64,000 nt of DNA from Nocardia huaxiensis (GCF_013744875.1 NZ_CP059399.1:3100001-3164000); one strand, 5' to 3'. Shown: positions 51,384-60,679, counted from the stretch's first letter. Program-made: numbers and translations. The notes: generated from the letters alone by a model not told the origin.

Positions 51384-52327
51384 GCGGAAAGCATAGGGGT
51401 CAGGTGCGGGGCCAGCGTCCGCACGGTCGCGGCGTGACCCAGGTCGAGGGCCTGGCGCAGCAGGGCGGGGTCGCGGGTGGTGCGGCCGACGGCCGGGCCG
51501 CCGCGCGGCGGGCGGATCTGCGCTACGGCCGGATCGGAGCCGAAATCGGCCTCGTCACGATGGTGACGGTGGACCCGGGACAGCCACGGTTCGACAGCGC
51601 CGGGCGCATGCCGGGACAGGAAGCGCGCCACCACCCGATTCTCCAGATAGGAAGGCGCGGAGACGGTTTCGCCCGCACGGCGGGTGCGCAGCACCAGCAC
51701 CCGGGTCGCGCCCTGCGCCAAAGCCGTTCGAATGGGCACGGATTCGGAAAGTCCGGCGTCGACATAGCGGTGCTGTCCGATGCGCACGGGCTTACCGGCC
51801 AGCAGGGGCAGGCAGGTGGAGGCGCGCAGGGCGGCCTGCACCGCGGCCGGATCGGTCAGTCCGGCATGCAGATCCACCGCCGCGCCGGTGTCGGCATCGG
51901 TGGCGATCGGGTGGAAGGTGACCGGATTGGCGAGGATGGCGGGGAAATCCATCGGCACCAGCCGCTCGTAGACGGTGTGCACGAGGTAGTGCGTATCCAC
52001 CACCGGGCCGCCGCGCAGGGCGCGCGCCGGGGCGATCACCCGATTGATGACCTCGGGATTCCAGGCGCGGCGTGCTGCCACGGCCCGGCCGCACAGCAGC
52101 CACGCGGCATTGAGCGCACCCGCGGACGCGCCGTAGACGGCGTCGAAACAGGGCAGTACGCCGAGTTCCTCGAGGGCCATGGCCATGCCGTGCGAGTACG
52201 CGCCCCGGGACGATCCGCCCTCGATGACCAGGGCCAGCCGATGCCGGTCGGCGCGCTGTCCGGGCCGGCTGCCGGCTCGGTGCCGGGCGGCGATGAGCTC
52301 GGCCACGCCCAGTGTGGAGTCGTTCAC
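51380..52327 (-). CDS. Patatin-like phospholipase
   Basis: 315 residues from GTG 52327 with GGGAGG upstream. Oxyanion loop VIEGGSSRGAYSHG, nucleophile motif YGASAGALNAAW (GxSxG) and catalytic Asp in RYVDAGLSESVPI complete the Ser-Asp dyad. It is a cytoplasmic or membrane-associated lipid acyl hydrolase. With the acyl-CoA dehydrogenases across the promoter it may release acyl chains for oxidation. Confidence 0.88.
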   Translation of the reverse strand: MNDSTLGVAELIAARHRAGSRPGQRADRHRLALVIEGGSSRGAYSHGMAMALEELGVLPCFDAVYGASAGALNAAWLLCGRAVAARRAWNPEVINRVIAPARALRGGPVVDTHYLVHTVYERLVPMDFPAILANPVTFHPIATDADTGAAVDLHAGLTDPAAVQAALRASTCLPLLAGKPVRIGQHRYVDAGLSESVPIRTALAQGATRVLVLRTRRAGETVSAPSYLENRVVARFLSRHAPGAVEPWLSRVHRHHRDEADFGSDPAVAQIRPPRGGPAVGRTTRDPALLRQALDLGHAATVRTLAPHLTPMLSA

Positions 52328-52361
52328 CCGAGGTCCTCCCGATGGCTATTTGAGACATTCA

Positions 52362-52374
52362 ATACTCTGTGTAT
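52362..52374. promoter_or_regulatory. Candidate operator in the patatin/FadE divergent promoter
   Basis: ATAC-TCTGT-GTAT forms a 13-base palindrome in the 58-base gap between divergent operons. The acyl-CoA dehydrogenase ATG at 52386 has no ribosome binding site and follows a TATCAT-like -10 closely, so its mRNA may be leaderless. Confidence 0.45.
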
Positions 52375-52385
52375 CATACCCGACC

Positions 52386-53549
52386 ATGCAATTGGCACTC
52401 ACCGCCGACGAGCTCGCCTTCCGCGACGAGCTGCGCGCGTTCTACCGCACCGAAATACCCGAGGACATCCGCAATCGCGCCCGGCACGGACAGGAGCTGA
52501 CCAAGGACGACATCGTCACCACCCAGCGCATCCTCAACGCGCACGGGCTGGCGGTGCCGAACTGGCCGGTGGAATTCGGCGGCCGCGACTGGACGCCCAT
52601 CCAGCGCCACATCTGGCACGACGAGATGCAGCTCGCCTCGGTGCCCGAACCACTCACCTTCAATGCCAACATGATCGGGCCGGTGATCGCGCACTTCGGC
52701 TCGCAGGAGCTGAAGGAACGCTTCCTGCCCGCCACCGCCAACCTCGACATCTGGTGGTGCCAAGGGTTTTCCGAGCCGGAGGCCGGATCCGACCTGGCCT
52801 CGCTGCGCACCACCGCGGTGCGCGACGGCGACCACTACATCGTGAACGGCCAGAAGACCTGGACCACCGCCGCGCAATCCGCGGACTGGATCTTCTGCCT
52901 GGTGCGCACCGACCCGAACGCGCCCAAGAAGCAGGCCGGCATCTCCATGCTGTTGTTCCCGCTGGACACCCCGGGCGTGACCGTGCGGCCCATCCAGCTC
53001 ATCGACGGCTGCCACGAGGTCAACGAGGTCTTCCTGGAGAACGTCCGCGTCCCTGCGGAAAACCTTGTGGGCGAAGAGAATCAGGGCTGGACCTACGCCA
53101 AGTTCCTGCTCGGCAACGAGCGCACCGGCATCGCCGCCGTCGGCCAGACCAAGGTGCGGCTGTGGCTGGCCAAGGAGCACGCCAAGCAGACCCGCCTGGG
53201 CCACGGCACCCTGCTCGACGATCCGATCTTCGCCACCCGGGTGGCCGAACTCGAAAACGAGCTGCTCGCACTGGAACTGGTGCAGCTGCGGGTGGCCGCC
53301 GGATCTGCCGACGGCAAGCCCAACCCGGTCTCCTCGATCCTCAAACTGCGCGGCACCGAACTGCAGCAGGCCGTCACCGAACTGTTCGTCGACATCGCCG
53401 GACCCGACTCCCTGGCCCGCGAAGGCGCACAACCGGATTGGGCCCGTCGCTCCACCGCCACCTACCTCAACTACCGCAAGACCTCGATCTACGGCGGCTC
53501 CAACGAGGTTCAGCGCGGCATCATCGCCTCCACCATTCTCGGACTGTAA
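52386..53549 (+). CDS. Acyl-CoA dehydrogenase (first of pair)
   Basis: 387 residues from ATG 52386. FAD-binding blocks WWCQGFSEPEAGSDLASLRT and FLENVRVPAENLVGEENQGW, and a C-terminal YGGSNEVQRGIIASTILGL. With the next gene it resembles the alpha2beta2 FadE pairs of mycobacterial steroid and side-chain catabolism, in which two unlike subunits form one active unit. It dehydrogenates an acyl-CoA at the alpha-beta position and passes electrons to ETF. Confidence 0.9.
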   Translation: MQLALTADELAFRDELRAFYRTEIPEDIRNRARHGQELTKDDIVTTQRILNAHGLAVPNWPVEFGGRDWTPIQRHIWHDEMQLASVPEPLTFNANMIGPVIAHFGSQELKERFLPATANLDIWWCQGFSEPEAGSDLASLRTTAVRDGDHYIVNGQKTWTTAAQSADWIFCLVRTDPNAPKKQAGISMLLFPLDTPGVTVRPIQLIDGCHEVNEVFLENVRVPAENLVGEENQGWTYAKFLLGNERTGIAAVGQTKVRLWLAKEHAKQTRLGHGTLLDDPIFATRVAELENELLALELVQLRVAAGSADGKPNPVSSILKLRGTELQQAVTELFVDIAGPDSLAREGAQPDWARRSTATYLNYRKTSIYGGSNEVQRGIIASTILGL

Positions 53550-53558
53550 GGCAGCACA

Positions 53559-54746
53559 ATGGATTTCGATCTCACCCCGGAACAGGAAATGTTGCGCGAC
53601 ACCGTCCGCGACGTCCTCGAACGCGCCTACACCCCCGAACGCCGCGCCGAAATCGTGGCCACCGAGCTCGGCTGGGACCCGGCCGTGTGGCGTACCTTCG
53701 CCGAAATCGGCCTGCTCGGCCTGACTTTCGCCGAGGAGGACGGCGGCATGGGCGCGGGCCCCATCGAGGCCATGCTCGTCCTCACCGAACTCGGCCGTCG
53801 CCTCGCCCCTGAACCCCTGCTGGACTGCGCCCTGCTGCCCGGCGGCCTCATCGCCCAGGCGGGCACCGACGCCCAGCGCAAGGGCCTGCTGCCCCGCATC
53901 GCCGAGGGCGAGCTGCGCGTGGCCTTCGCCCACGGCGAACCCGGCACGCGCTGGCCGGCGGCCGAACTCGCCACGCGTGCCGTGCGCACCGCCGACGGCT
54001 GGGCGCTCACCGGCGTCAAACACCCGGTGTCGCATGGTGATTGCGCGGAACTGTTGCTCGTCAGCGCCGTGCTCGCCGGCAACGGCGAGATCCTGCCCGG
54101 CAGTTCCGCGATCGAGGCGACCGACCCCCGTCCGGCCGAGACGACGGTGGGCTTGTTCCTGGTCGATCCGACAGCCGCGGGCGTACGCCGCACCGCGTAC
54201 ACCGGACACGACGGCGTGCGCGGCGCGACCATCGAATTCGACCGCGCCGCAGCCGAATTGCTCGGCGATCCGACCGATGTCTCCGGCGCGGTATCCGCCG
54301 CTGTCGCGGGTGCGCAGGCCGCCCTGTGCGCCGAGGCGATCGGCGCCATGGAGGAATCGCTGCGGCTCACCACCGAATACCTGAAGACGCGCAAGCAGTT
54401 CGGTGTCCCACTGCGCGCCTTCCAGACGCTGACCCAGCGCGCCGCCGACATGTACGTCTCCCTGGAGCTGGCGCGCGGCATGAGCATGTACGCCGCCATG
54501 TCGCTGGCCGACGGCGTCGCCGATCCGGTCGTCGCCTCCCGCGCCAAACTGCGAGTCGGCCGCTCCGCCAGGCACATCGGCCAGGAGGCCATCCAGATGC
54601 ACGGCGGCATCGGCATGACCGCCGAATACCCGGTCGGCCACTACACCGCCCGCCTCACCGCCATCGAGCACAGCCTCGGAGATTCCTCCGACCACCTGCG
54701 CTACCTCGGCGGCACCGTGGGCGACCACCAGATGGTCGAGATCTGA
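53559..54746 (+). CDS. Acyl-CoA dehydrogenase (second of pair)
   Basis: 395 residues, nine bases after the first dehydrogenase. MDFDLTPEQEMLRDTVRDVLE, LGLTFAEEDGGMGAGPIEAML, YLKTRKQFGVPLRAFQTLTQRAADMYV and QMHGGIGMTAEYPVGHYTARL identify the family. The middle domain lacks the clear FAD-contact TEPxxGSD block of the first protein (HGEPGTRWPAAEL instead), which fits the smaller-role subunit of a heteromeric pair. Confidence 0.88.
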   Translation: MDFDLTPEQEMLRDTVRDVLERAYTPERRAEIVATELGWDPAVWRTFAEIGLLGLTFAEEDGGMGAGPIEAMLVLTELGRRLAPEPLLDCALLPGGLIAQAGTDAQRKGLLPRIAEGELRVAFAHGEPGTRWPAAELATRAVRTADGWALTGVKHPVSHGDCAELLLVSAVLAGNGEILPGSSAIEATDPRPAETTVGLFLVDPTAAGVRRTAYTGHDGVRGATIEFDRAAAELLGDPTDVSGAVSAAVAGAQAALCAEAIGAMEESLRLTTEYLKTRKQFGVPLRAFQTLTQRAADMYVSLELARGMSMYAAMSLADGVADPVVASRAKLRVGRSARHIGQEAIQMHGGIGMTAEYPVGHYTARLTAIEHSLGDSSDHLRYLGGTVGDHQMVEI

Positions 54747-55930
54747 TGCGCATCACCGGGGCGGTGCTCGAACAGAGCGGCCGCCCGCGCCCCTTCGCCG
54801 GCTCGCGCCCGATCACGGTGTGCGAGCTGGAATTGGGCGACCCCGGCCCCACCGAGGTGCTGGTCGCCATCGAGGCGGCCGGGGTGTGCCACTCGGATCT
54901 CAGTGTGGTGGACGGCAATCGGCCGCGCCCCCTGCCCATGCTGCTCGGCCACGAGGCCGCGGGCACGGTGCTCGCAACGGGCGAACGGGTGTGGGATGTA
55001 CGGCCCGGTCAGCGGGTGGTCATGTCCTTCCTGCCCCGCTGCGAGCAGTGCGACGCCTGTGACCGGCAGGGGCAGCTGCCCTGCTCGGCGGGCACGCACA
55101 CCAACAATGCGGGTGAGCTGCTGCACCATTCGGGCCATCTGTCCCGCGCCGGTGAGCCGATCCGGCACCACCTCGGCGTCTCCGGGTTCGCCACGCACGC
55201 CGTGGTGGACCGCGCCTCGGTGGTGCCGGTCGGCGACGACGTGCCACCAGAGGTCGCGGCCCTGTTCGGCTGTGCCGTTCTCACCGGCGGGGGAGCGGTG
55301 CTGAATGTGGCGAATCCGCGCCCCGGGGACGGCCTCCTGGTGATCGGCCTCGGCGGCGTCGGCATGGCGGCCGTCCTCACCGCCAAAGCCATTGGCGTGG
55401 AACGCATCATCGCCGTCGACCGATTGCCGGAGAAGCTCGCCCTGGCCCGAACGCTGGGCGCCACCGAGGCCTACACCCCGGAGCAGTTGAGCGAGGCGCA
55501 GGTCCGGGTGCGCTACGTGATCGAATGCGCCGGCCACCCCTCCGCCTTCGAAACGGCCTACGCCGCAACCGCTCCCGGCGGAACCACCATCACGGTCGGT
55601 CTGCCCGCGCCGCAGGCGACGGTGACCTTGAATCCGCTGAGCATCACCGCCGAAGCCCGCACGGTCGTCGGCAGCTACCTGGGCTCGGCGGTTCCGGCAC
55701 GCGACATCCCACGCTACGAGCAGATGTGGCGAGCGGGGCTGCTCCCGGTGGAACACCTCATCTCGGCCCGCATCGGCCTCGGCGAGATCAACGAGGCGAT
55801 GGATCAGCTGGCCGACGGCAAGGCCGTGCGGCAGGTCATCGTTTTCGGTGCGAGGCAGACCGACCCGGAGGGCAGGCCGGCCACCGCCGCTCTCGCCGCG
55901 AATTCCGGTATGGACAAGGAGATCTCATGA
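54746..55930 (+). CDS. Zinc-dependent alcohol dehydrogenase
   Basis: 394 residues from ATG 54746, overlapping the previous stop. MDR family: catalytic zinc ligands in AAGVCHSDLSVV and LLGHEAAGTV; the structural zinc lobe CEQCDACDRQGQLPC with four Cys; Rossmann motif VIGLGGVGMAAVLTAKAIG. It probably oxidises an alcohol to the aldehyde used by the next gene product. It is fused to the operon by two four-base or shorter overlaps. Confidence 0.9.
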   Translation: MRITGAVLEQSGRPRPFAGSRPITVCELELGDPGPTEVLVAIEAAGVCHSDLSVVDGNRPRPLPMLLGHEAAGTVLATGERVWDVRPGQRVVMSFLPRCEQCDACDRQGQLPCSAGTHTNNAGELLHHSGHLSRAGEPIRHHLGVSGFATHAVVDRASVVPVGDDVPPEVAALFGCAVLTGGGAVLNVANPRPGDGLLVIGLGGVGMAAVLTAKAIGVERIIAVDRLPEKLALARTLGATEAYTPEQLSEAQVRVRYVIECAGHPSAFETAYAATAPGGTTITVGLPAPQATVTLNPLSITAEARTVVGSYLGSAVPARDIPRYEQMWRAGLLPVEHLISARIGLGEINEAMDQLADGKAVRQVIVFGARQTDPEGRPATAALAANSGMDKEIS

Positions 55931-57381
55931 CGGTCATGGCCACCGAGCCGCTCGCCGACATCCCGGTGGGGCATTACATCGACGGCCGCTGGACCGATGA
56001 CGAGGCGACCATGCCGGTGGAGAACCCGGCCACCGGTGCGGTCATCGCCCAGGTCGCCGATGCGCACGCGGGCACCGGCGTCGCGGCCCTGGACGCGGCG
56101 GTCGCTGCCCAGTCCGACTGGGCCGCAACCGATCCGCGTCGGCGCTCGGATCTGCTCATGGCGGTTTTCCGGCTGCTGCACGAGCGCGCCGAGCGGTTCG
56201 CCACTCTCATCACGCTCGAGATGGGCAAGCCGTATGCCGAGGCGCTGAGCGAGGTCGCGTACGGGGCCGAGTTCCTGCGCTGGTTCGCCGAGGAGGGAGT
56301 TCGCGGCGGTGGCAAGTACTTTCGCGCACCGACCGGGGACCGCCGAATTCTGGTGACCCGCCAGGCGGTGGGGCCGGTCTTCGCCATCACGCCGTGGAAC
56401 TTCCCGCTGGCCATGGTGACTCGCAAGATCGCGCCCGCACTCGCGGCCGGGTGCACCGTGGTGCTCAAGCCGGCACCGCAAACACCGCTCACCGCACTGG
56501 AATTCATGCGCGTTCTGCACGACGCGGGGGTGCCGGCGGGCGTGGTCAATTGCCTCACCACCTCGAACGCCGCCGAGGTCTCGACTCCCGTCATCACCGA
56601 CGAGCGACTGCGCAAGCTCACCTTCACCGGTTCCACGACCGTGGGCAGGCTGCTGCTCGCCCAGGCGTCCCGCCGGGTGCTGCGCACCTCCATGGAACTG
56701 GGCGGGAACGCGCCGTTCGTGGTGCTCGAATCGGCCGATCTCGACAAGGCCGTCAGCGGTGCGGTGGCGGCCAAGATGCGCAATACCGGACAGGCCTGTG
56801 TGTCCGCCAACCGGTTCCTGGTGCACGAATCGCTGGCCGCCGCATTCGCGCAGCGCCTGGCCGCCCAGCTGGCGGGGCTGCCGGTCGGCGACGGCATGCG
56901 GCCCGGCACGCAGGTGGGTCCGCTCATCGATCGCGCGGCGGTCGACCGGGTGGCGGGTTTGGTCGCCGATGCGGTCGATCGGGGTGCGCGGCTGCTTCCC
57001 GGCGCCGAAATACCGCAGAGCACAGGCTATTTCGTCGCACCGGCGGTGCTCACCGAGGTCGATCCGGCCGCCCGCGTGCTGCGCGAGGAGATCTTCGGCC
57101 CCATCGCGCCGATCACCGCCTTCACCACCACGGACGAGGCGCTCGCCGCCGCCAATGCCACCGAGGCGGGGCTGATCGGATACGTCTACGGCGAAAACCT
57201 GGGCGAGACCATGCTGTTCGCCGAAGGGATGCAGACGGGCATGGTCGGCGTCAACACCGGTGTCGTCTCCGATGCGGCCGCACCGTTCGGCGGAGTCAAG
57301 GCGTCCGGCATCGGCCGTGAGGGTGGCAGCGAAGGATTGGAGGAGTACCTGGAGACCAAGTACATCGGCGTGGCGTTCTAG
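55927..57381 (+). CDS. NAD(P)-dependent aldehyde dehydrogenase
   Basis: 484 residues from ATG 55927 (ATGA overlap). ALDH blocks: FAITPWNFPLAMVTRKIAPALAAG, KLTFTGSTTVGRLL, general-base Glu in MELGGNAPFVVL, nucleophile Cys in NTGQACVSANRFLV, and EEIFGPIAP. It is closest in feel to succinate-semialdehyde dehydrogenases. With the alcohol dehydrogenase it should convert an alcohol to an acid, followed by CoA activation and oxidation by the FadE pair. It overlaps the convergent TetR gene by four bases. Confidence 0.92.
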   Translation: MTVMATEPLADIPVGHYIDGRWTDDEATMPVENPATGAVIAQVADAHAGTGVAALDAAVAAQSDWAATDPRRRSDLLMAVFRLLHERAERFATLITLEMGKPYAEALSEVAYGAEFLRWFAEEGVRGGGKYFRAPTGDRRILVTRQAVGPVFAITPWNFPLAMVTRKIAPALAAGCTVVLKPAPQTPLTALEFMRVLHDAGVPAGVVNCLTTSNAAEVSTPVITDERLRKLTFTGSTTVGRLLLAQASRRVLRTSMELGGNAPFVVLESADLDKAVSGAVAAKMRNTGQACVSANRFLVHESLAAAFAQRLAAQLAGLPVGDGMRPGTQVGPLIDRAAVDRVAGLVADAVDRGARLLPGAEIPQSTGYFVAPAVLTEVDPAARVLREEIFGPIAPITAFTTTDEALAAANATEAGLIGYVYGENLGETMLFAEGMQTGMVGVNTGVVSDAAAPFGGVKASGIGREGGSEGLEEYLETKYIGVAF

Positions 57382-57977
57382 CGTTCCCCGGCGGCGAACA
57401 GTGCGCGCAGCGCCCTGGTGATCGCTCGCGACGCCTCGGCCTGCGACAATCCGCGCCGATCCATCAGCTGGTGGCGGTACGCCCAGCCCACGGTGGCCTC
57501 GACCAGATCGAGCAGTTCGGCATCGGTCTCCCCGCCGCGGGTGAGCTCCGGGCCGAAGGTGCGGGCCAGGGCTTCGCGAATCCGATTGTCGGTCAGCCGC
57601 ATCCGCTCGTCGATCGCCGGAATCGACTGGGACTCCAGCAGTCCCAGCAGCCGCGGATTGCGCTGCGCCGCGAAGATCGCCTCGCTCTGCCCGAGCACGG
57701 CGGTGATCCGCTCCTCCAGTGGCAGTGCCGGATCCGGGGTCACGACCAGCGATTCCACCAGATCGGACTGTGCCTCCACGGCCGCCACCCGCAGATCGTT
57801 GCGTCCGGGAAAGTGCACGAAGATGCTGCGCTCGGACACTCCGGCCCGGTCGGCGATGTCCTTGGCGGTCGGAATGAACCTGCCGTCCTTGATCGCCGTC
57901 AGCAGCGCGTCGACGATCGCCTTGCGCGTCTGCTCGGGATTGCGCCTGCGGCGGCGCACGGTCGTGCCGTCACTCAT
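57378..57977 (-). CDS. TetR-family regulator of the alkylsulfatase gene
   Basis: 199 residues. HTH: AIVDALLTAIKDGRFIPTAKDIADRAGVSERSIFVHFPGRNDLR. The C-terminal domain has helices around LGQSEAIFAAQRNPRLLGLLESQS. It is divergent from the alkylsulfatase-type gene, across a perfect 18-bp inverted repeat that holds the promoters of both genes. That arrangement makes it the likely repressor of the hydrolase and itself. Confidence 0.88.
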   Translation of the reverse strand: MSDGTTVRRRRRNPEQTRKAIVDALLTAIKDGRFIPTAKDIADRAGVSERSIFVHFPGRNDLRVAAVEAQSDLVESLVVTPDPALPLEERITAVLGQSEAIFAAQRNPRLLGLLESQSIPAIDERMRLTDNRIREALARTFGPELTRGGETDAELLDLVEATVGWAYRHQLMDRRGLSQAEASRAITRALRALFAAGER

Positions 57978-58032
57978 AGCTGCATCCGATCACAACACGC
58001 GCGGCGATGTCGTACCGGGTGTGGGCGGCAGG

Positions 58033-58075
58033 TCTATAGCCGCTATTGCAGAATGACTGCAATAGCGGCTATAGT
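58033..58075. promoter_or_regulatory. Perfect inverted repeat forming back-to-back promoters
   Basis: CTATAGCCGCTATTGCAG (58034-58051) and its exact reverse complement (58057-58074) are separated by AATGA. Each arm supplies both a -35 and a -10: rightward TTGCAG (58046-58051), 18 bases, TATAGT (58070-58075); leftward TTGCAG (58062-58057), 18 bases, TATAGA (58038-58033). A TetR dimer bound here would cover both promoters completely. Confidence 0.85.
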
Positions 58076-58155
58076 CGGCATGACAGCGAATCAACGGCTA
58101 ACCATGCTCGGCGTGGACGCGAACCGTTCGCGCCGGTGACAGACAGGAGATCGAA

Positions 58156-60219
58156 GTGGCTGACGGCGACCAGGTCGGTGACACGGAGAATCCGGGCGGC
58201 AGGCGGTTCGCGGTATCCCGGCGCGGCATGTTCGGGGTCGGGGCGGCGGCGCTCGCCGCGGTCGGCGTGGGCGGCACGCTCAGCGGGTGCGGCTCCTCCG
58301 ACGAGGTCAATCCCTCGGCGACGCAGACCGATCCGACCGATCACGTGGTCGCGGCCAACCGGAAGATCGCCGAGAGCTACCCGTTCTCCGACACCGTCGA
58401 CTTCGCCGACGCCGACCACGGCTTCATCGCTGATCTGAAGCCCGGCGTCGTCAAGGATGCCAATGGGAAAGTGGTGTGGGACAACGATTCCTACGGCTTC
58501 CTGCGGGGCACCTGCCCGTCTTCGGCCAATCCGAGCCTGTGGCGGCAGTCGCAGCTGGTGGTCAAGCAGGGTCTCTACGAGGTGGCTCCCGGCTTCTACC
58601 AGGTGCGCGGCCTGGACCTGTCGAACATGACCATCATCGAGGGCGACAGGGGCATCATCGTCATCGATCCGCTCATCTCCACCGAAACGGCGGCCGCCGG
58701 TCTCGCGCTCTACCGTGAACACCGTGGCAATCGACCGGTTACCGGACTGATCTACACCCACTCGCACGTCGACCACTTCGGCGGCACCCTGGGCGTCGTC
58801 GCCCGCGAGGACGTGGAGTCCGGGCGCGTCCCGGTGCTCGCCCCCGTAGGGTTCCTCGAGCACGCCGTCTCCGAGAACATCTATGCCGGCACCGCCATGG
58901 CCCGCCGTGCCGCTTACATGTACGGCGCCGCCCTGCCGCGCGGCGAGAAGGGCCAGATCGGCGCGGGCCTGGGCCAGACCACCTCCACCGGCACCGTCAC
59001 CCTCATCGACCCCACCATCGACATCACCGCCACCGGGCAACAGGAGGTGATCGACGGCGTCCGCATGGTGTTCCAGATGACCCCCGGCACCGAGGCCCCG
59101 TCGGAGATGAACTTCTACTTCCCCGACCGCCGCATCCTGTGCATGGCCGAGAACGCCGTGCACACCCTGCACAATGTCCTCACCCTGCGCGGCGCGCTGG
59201 TGCGCGACCCGCACGTGTGGTCCAAGTACCTCACCGAATCCATCAATCTCTATGCGCGCCAATCGGATGTGGTGTTCTCCTCGCACCACTGGCCCATCTG
59301 GGGCACCGACAAGATCGTGGAATACCTTTCCCTGCAACGGGATCTGTACGGCTACCTCAACGACCAGTCACTGCGCCTGCTCAACCAGGGCTACGTGGGC
59401 AGTGAGATCGCCGAGATGATGCAGGTCCCGCCCGCCATCCAGCAGGCGTGGTTCACCCATGGCTACTACGGCTCGGTGTCGCACAATGTGAAGGCCATCT
59501 ACCAGCGCTACATGGGTTGGTTCGACGGCAATCCGGCGCACCTGTGGGAGCATCCGCCGGTCGACTCCGCCAAGCGGCACGTGGACGCCATGGGCGGCGC
59601 GGACAGCGCCCTGAAGACCGCCCAAAAGGCGTACGACAGTGGAGATTTCCGCTGGGCGGTGCAGGTCACCAACTATGTGATCTTCGCCGACCCGGACAAC
59701 AAGAAGGCCAAGGACCTCGAGGCGAGCGCCTTCGAACAGCTCGGCTACGGCTCCGAATGCGCCACCTGGCGCAACTTCTACCTCTCCGGTGCGTACGAAC
59801 TCCGCAACGGCTCCTTCGGCACGCCCACCTCGGCCAACTCCAAGGGCCTGCTCGCCGCCCTCACCGTCGATCAGGCCTTCGACGCGATCTCCCTGGTCAT
59901 CGATGGCCCGAGGGCCTGGGACACCCGCATCACCACCGACTGGCGCTTCAGCGACGACAACAATCGAGTGCACCGCGCCGAACTGCGCAATGGTGTGCTG
60001 ATCCACTACGACCGCTGGCCCGGCGACGACCTGCCCGCCCCCGACGCCACCGTCACCCTCACCCGCGGCGCCTTCCTGCAGAACATGCTGGCGGGTGGCA
60101 GTATGCAGGACGCCGTGGTCAAGGGCGAGGTCAAGATCGACGGAAACCCGGCCGTCCTCCTGCAATTCAAGAACCTGGTCACCAAGCCGGACCCCAACTT
60201 CGCCATCGTCACCCCCTGA
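58156..60219 (+). CDS. Alkylsulfatase-type MBL hydrolase, Tat lipoprotein
   Basis: 687 residues from GTG 58156 (AGGAG upstream). The N-terminus has twin arginines (SRRGMFGVGAAALAAV) and a lipobox (LSGC), so it is probably folded before Tat export and lipid-anchored. The MBL core has THSHVDHFGGT near residue 200, the SdsA1/BDS1 binuclear zinc motif. A helical dimerisation region (YQRYMGWFDGNPAHLWEHP) and a C-terminal SCP2-like domain follow. Substrates are probably primary or secondary alkyl sulfate esters. A paralogue begins at 63241. Confidence 0.88.
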   Translation: MADGDQVGDTENPGGRRFAVSRRGMFGVGAAALAAVGVGGTLSGCGSSDEVNPSATQTDPTDHVVAANRKIAESYPFSDTVDFADADHGFIADLKPGVVKDANGKVVWDNDSYGFLRGTCPSSANPSLWRQSQLVVKQGLYEVAPGFYQVRGLDLSNMTIIEGDRGIIVIDPLISTETAAAGLALYREHRGNRPVTGLIYTHSHVDHFGGTLGVVAREDVESGRVPVLAPVGFLEHAVSENIYAGTAMARRAAYMYGAALPRGEKGQIGAGLGQTTSTGTVTLIDPTIDITATGQQEVIDGVRMVFQMTPGTEAPSEMNFYFPDRRILCMAENAVHTLHNVLTLRGALVRDPHVWSKYLTESINLYARQSDVVFSSHHWPIWGTDKIVEYLSLQRDLYGYLNDQSLRLLNQGYVGSEIAEMMQVPPAIQQAWFTHGYYGSVSHNVKAIYQRYMGWFDGNPAHLWEHPPVDSAKRHVDAMGGADSALKTAQKAYDSGDFRWAVQVTNYVIFADPDNKKAKDLEASAFEQLGYGSECATWRNFYLSGAYELRNGSFGTPTSANSKGLLAALTVDQAFDAISLVIDGPRAWDTRITTDWRFSDDNNRVHRAELRNGVLIHYDRWPGDDLPAPDATVTLTRGAFLQNMLAGGSMQDAVVKGEVKIDGNPAVLLQFKNLVTKPDPNFAIVTP

Positions 60220-60266
60220 CCCCGGGGCGGCGGACCTCATCCCGCCGCCTCCGAAAATCCGAATAC

Positions 60267-60282
60267 TCGAACATATGTTCTA
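60267..60282 (+). promoter_or_regulatory. LexA (SOS) box
   Basis: TCGAACATATGTTCTA matches the actinobacterial/mycobacterial LexA consensus TCGAAC-N4-GTTCGA at 11 of 12 specified positions. It lies 22 bases before the DUF222 fragment; DUF222/13E12 genes in mycobacteria are known to be DNA-damage induced. Confidence 0.75.
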
Positions 60283-60303
60283 TCGTGAGGTAGGCTGCTG
60301 CGG

Positions 60304-60624
60304 GTGACCACACATTCGACCGCGCTGGCGCCGAATGCTCCAGCATCGGGATGGCCGGACCTGGCAGATGTCGACCTGCTGCGCACCCTCGTCGAAACCG
60401 AACGCCGCCGGCGGCGGCTGGATGCCGCCATGCGGGCGGCCGTCGCCGAAGCCGAGCGCCGTGGCCTCGCCGCGGACACCGGCTACCGGGACACCGTGGA
60501 CCTATTGACCGACCTGCTGCGGATCAGCACCCACGAGGCGCGCCGCCGAATCGAATACGCCGCCGCTCCGCCGCCCCGCTCACGTTCCAGGAAGGTATGG
60601 CGCGTGCTGGCGGCAGCCAGCTGA
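60304..60624 (+). pseudogene. Truncated DUF222/13E12-family HNH nuclease gene
   Basis: 106 codons from GTG 60304. The segment DVDLLRTLVETERRRRRLDAAMRAAVAEAERRGLA to DTVDLLTDLLRISTHEARRRIEYAA is the N-terminal start of a DUF222 domain. Shortly after RRIEYAA the frame degenerates and stops; the rest of DUF222 and the C-terminal HNH domain are absent. It may be the footprint of an insertion or deletion that placed the next two genes here. Confidence 0.7.
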
Positions 60625-60679
60625 ACTCAATACCCTTGGTGCGTAATAAAATCGGTGGATTCGGAGTAGGCGCGGTTTC

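Noticed and set aside
51404..53812. 802-residue frame running through patatin and acyl-CoA dehydrogenase genes
   Set aside because: It crosses two well-supported genes and their promoter and is low-complexity Arg/Pro/Gly.
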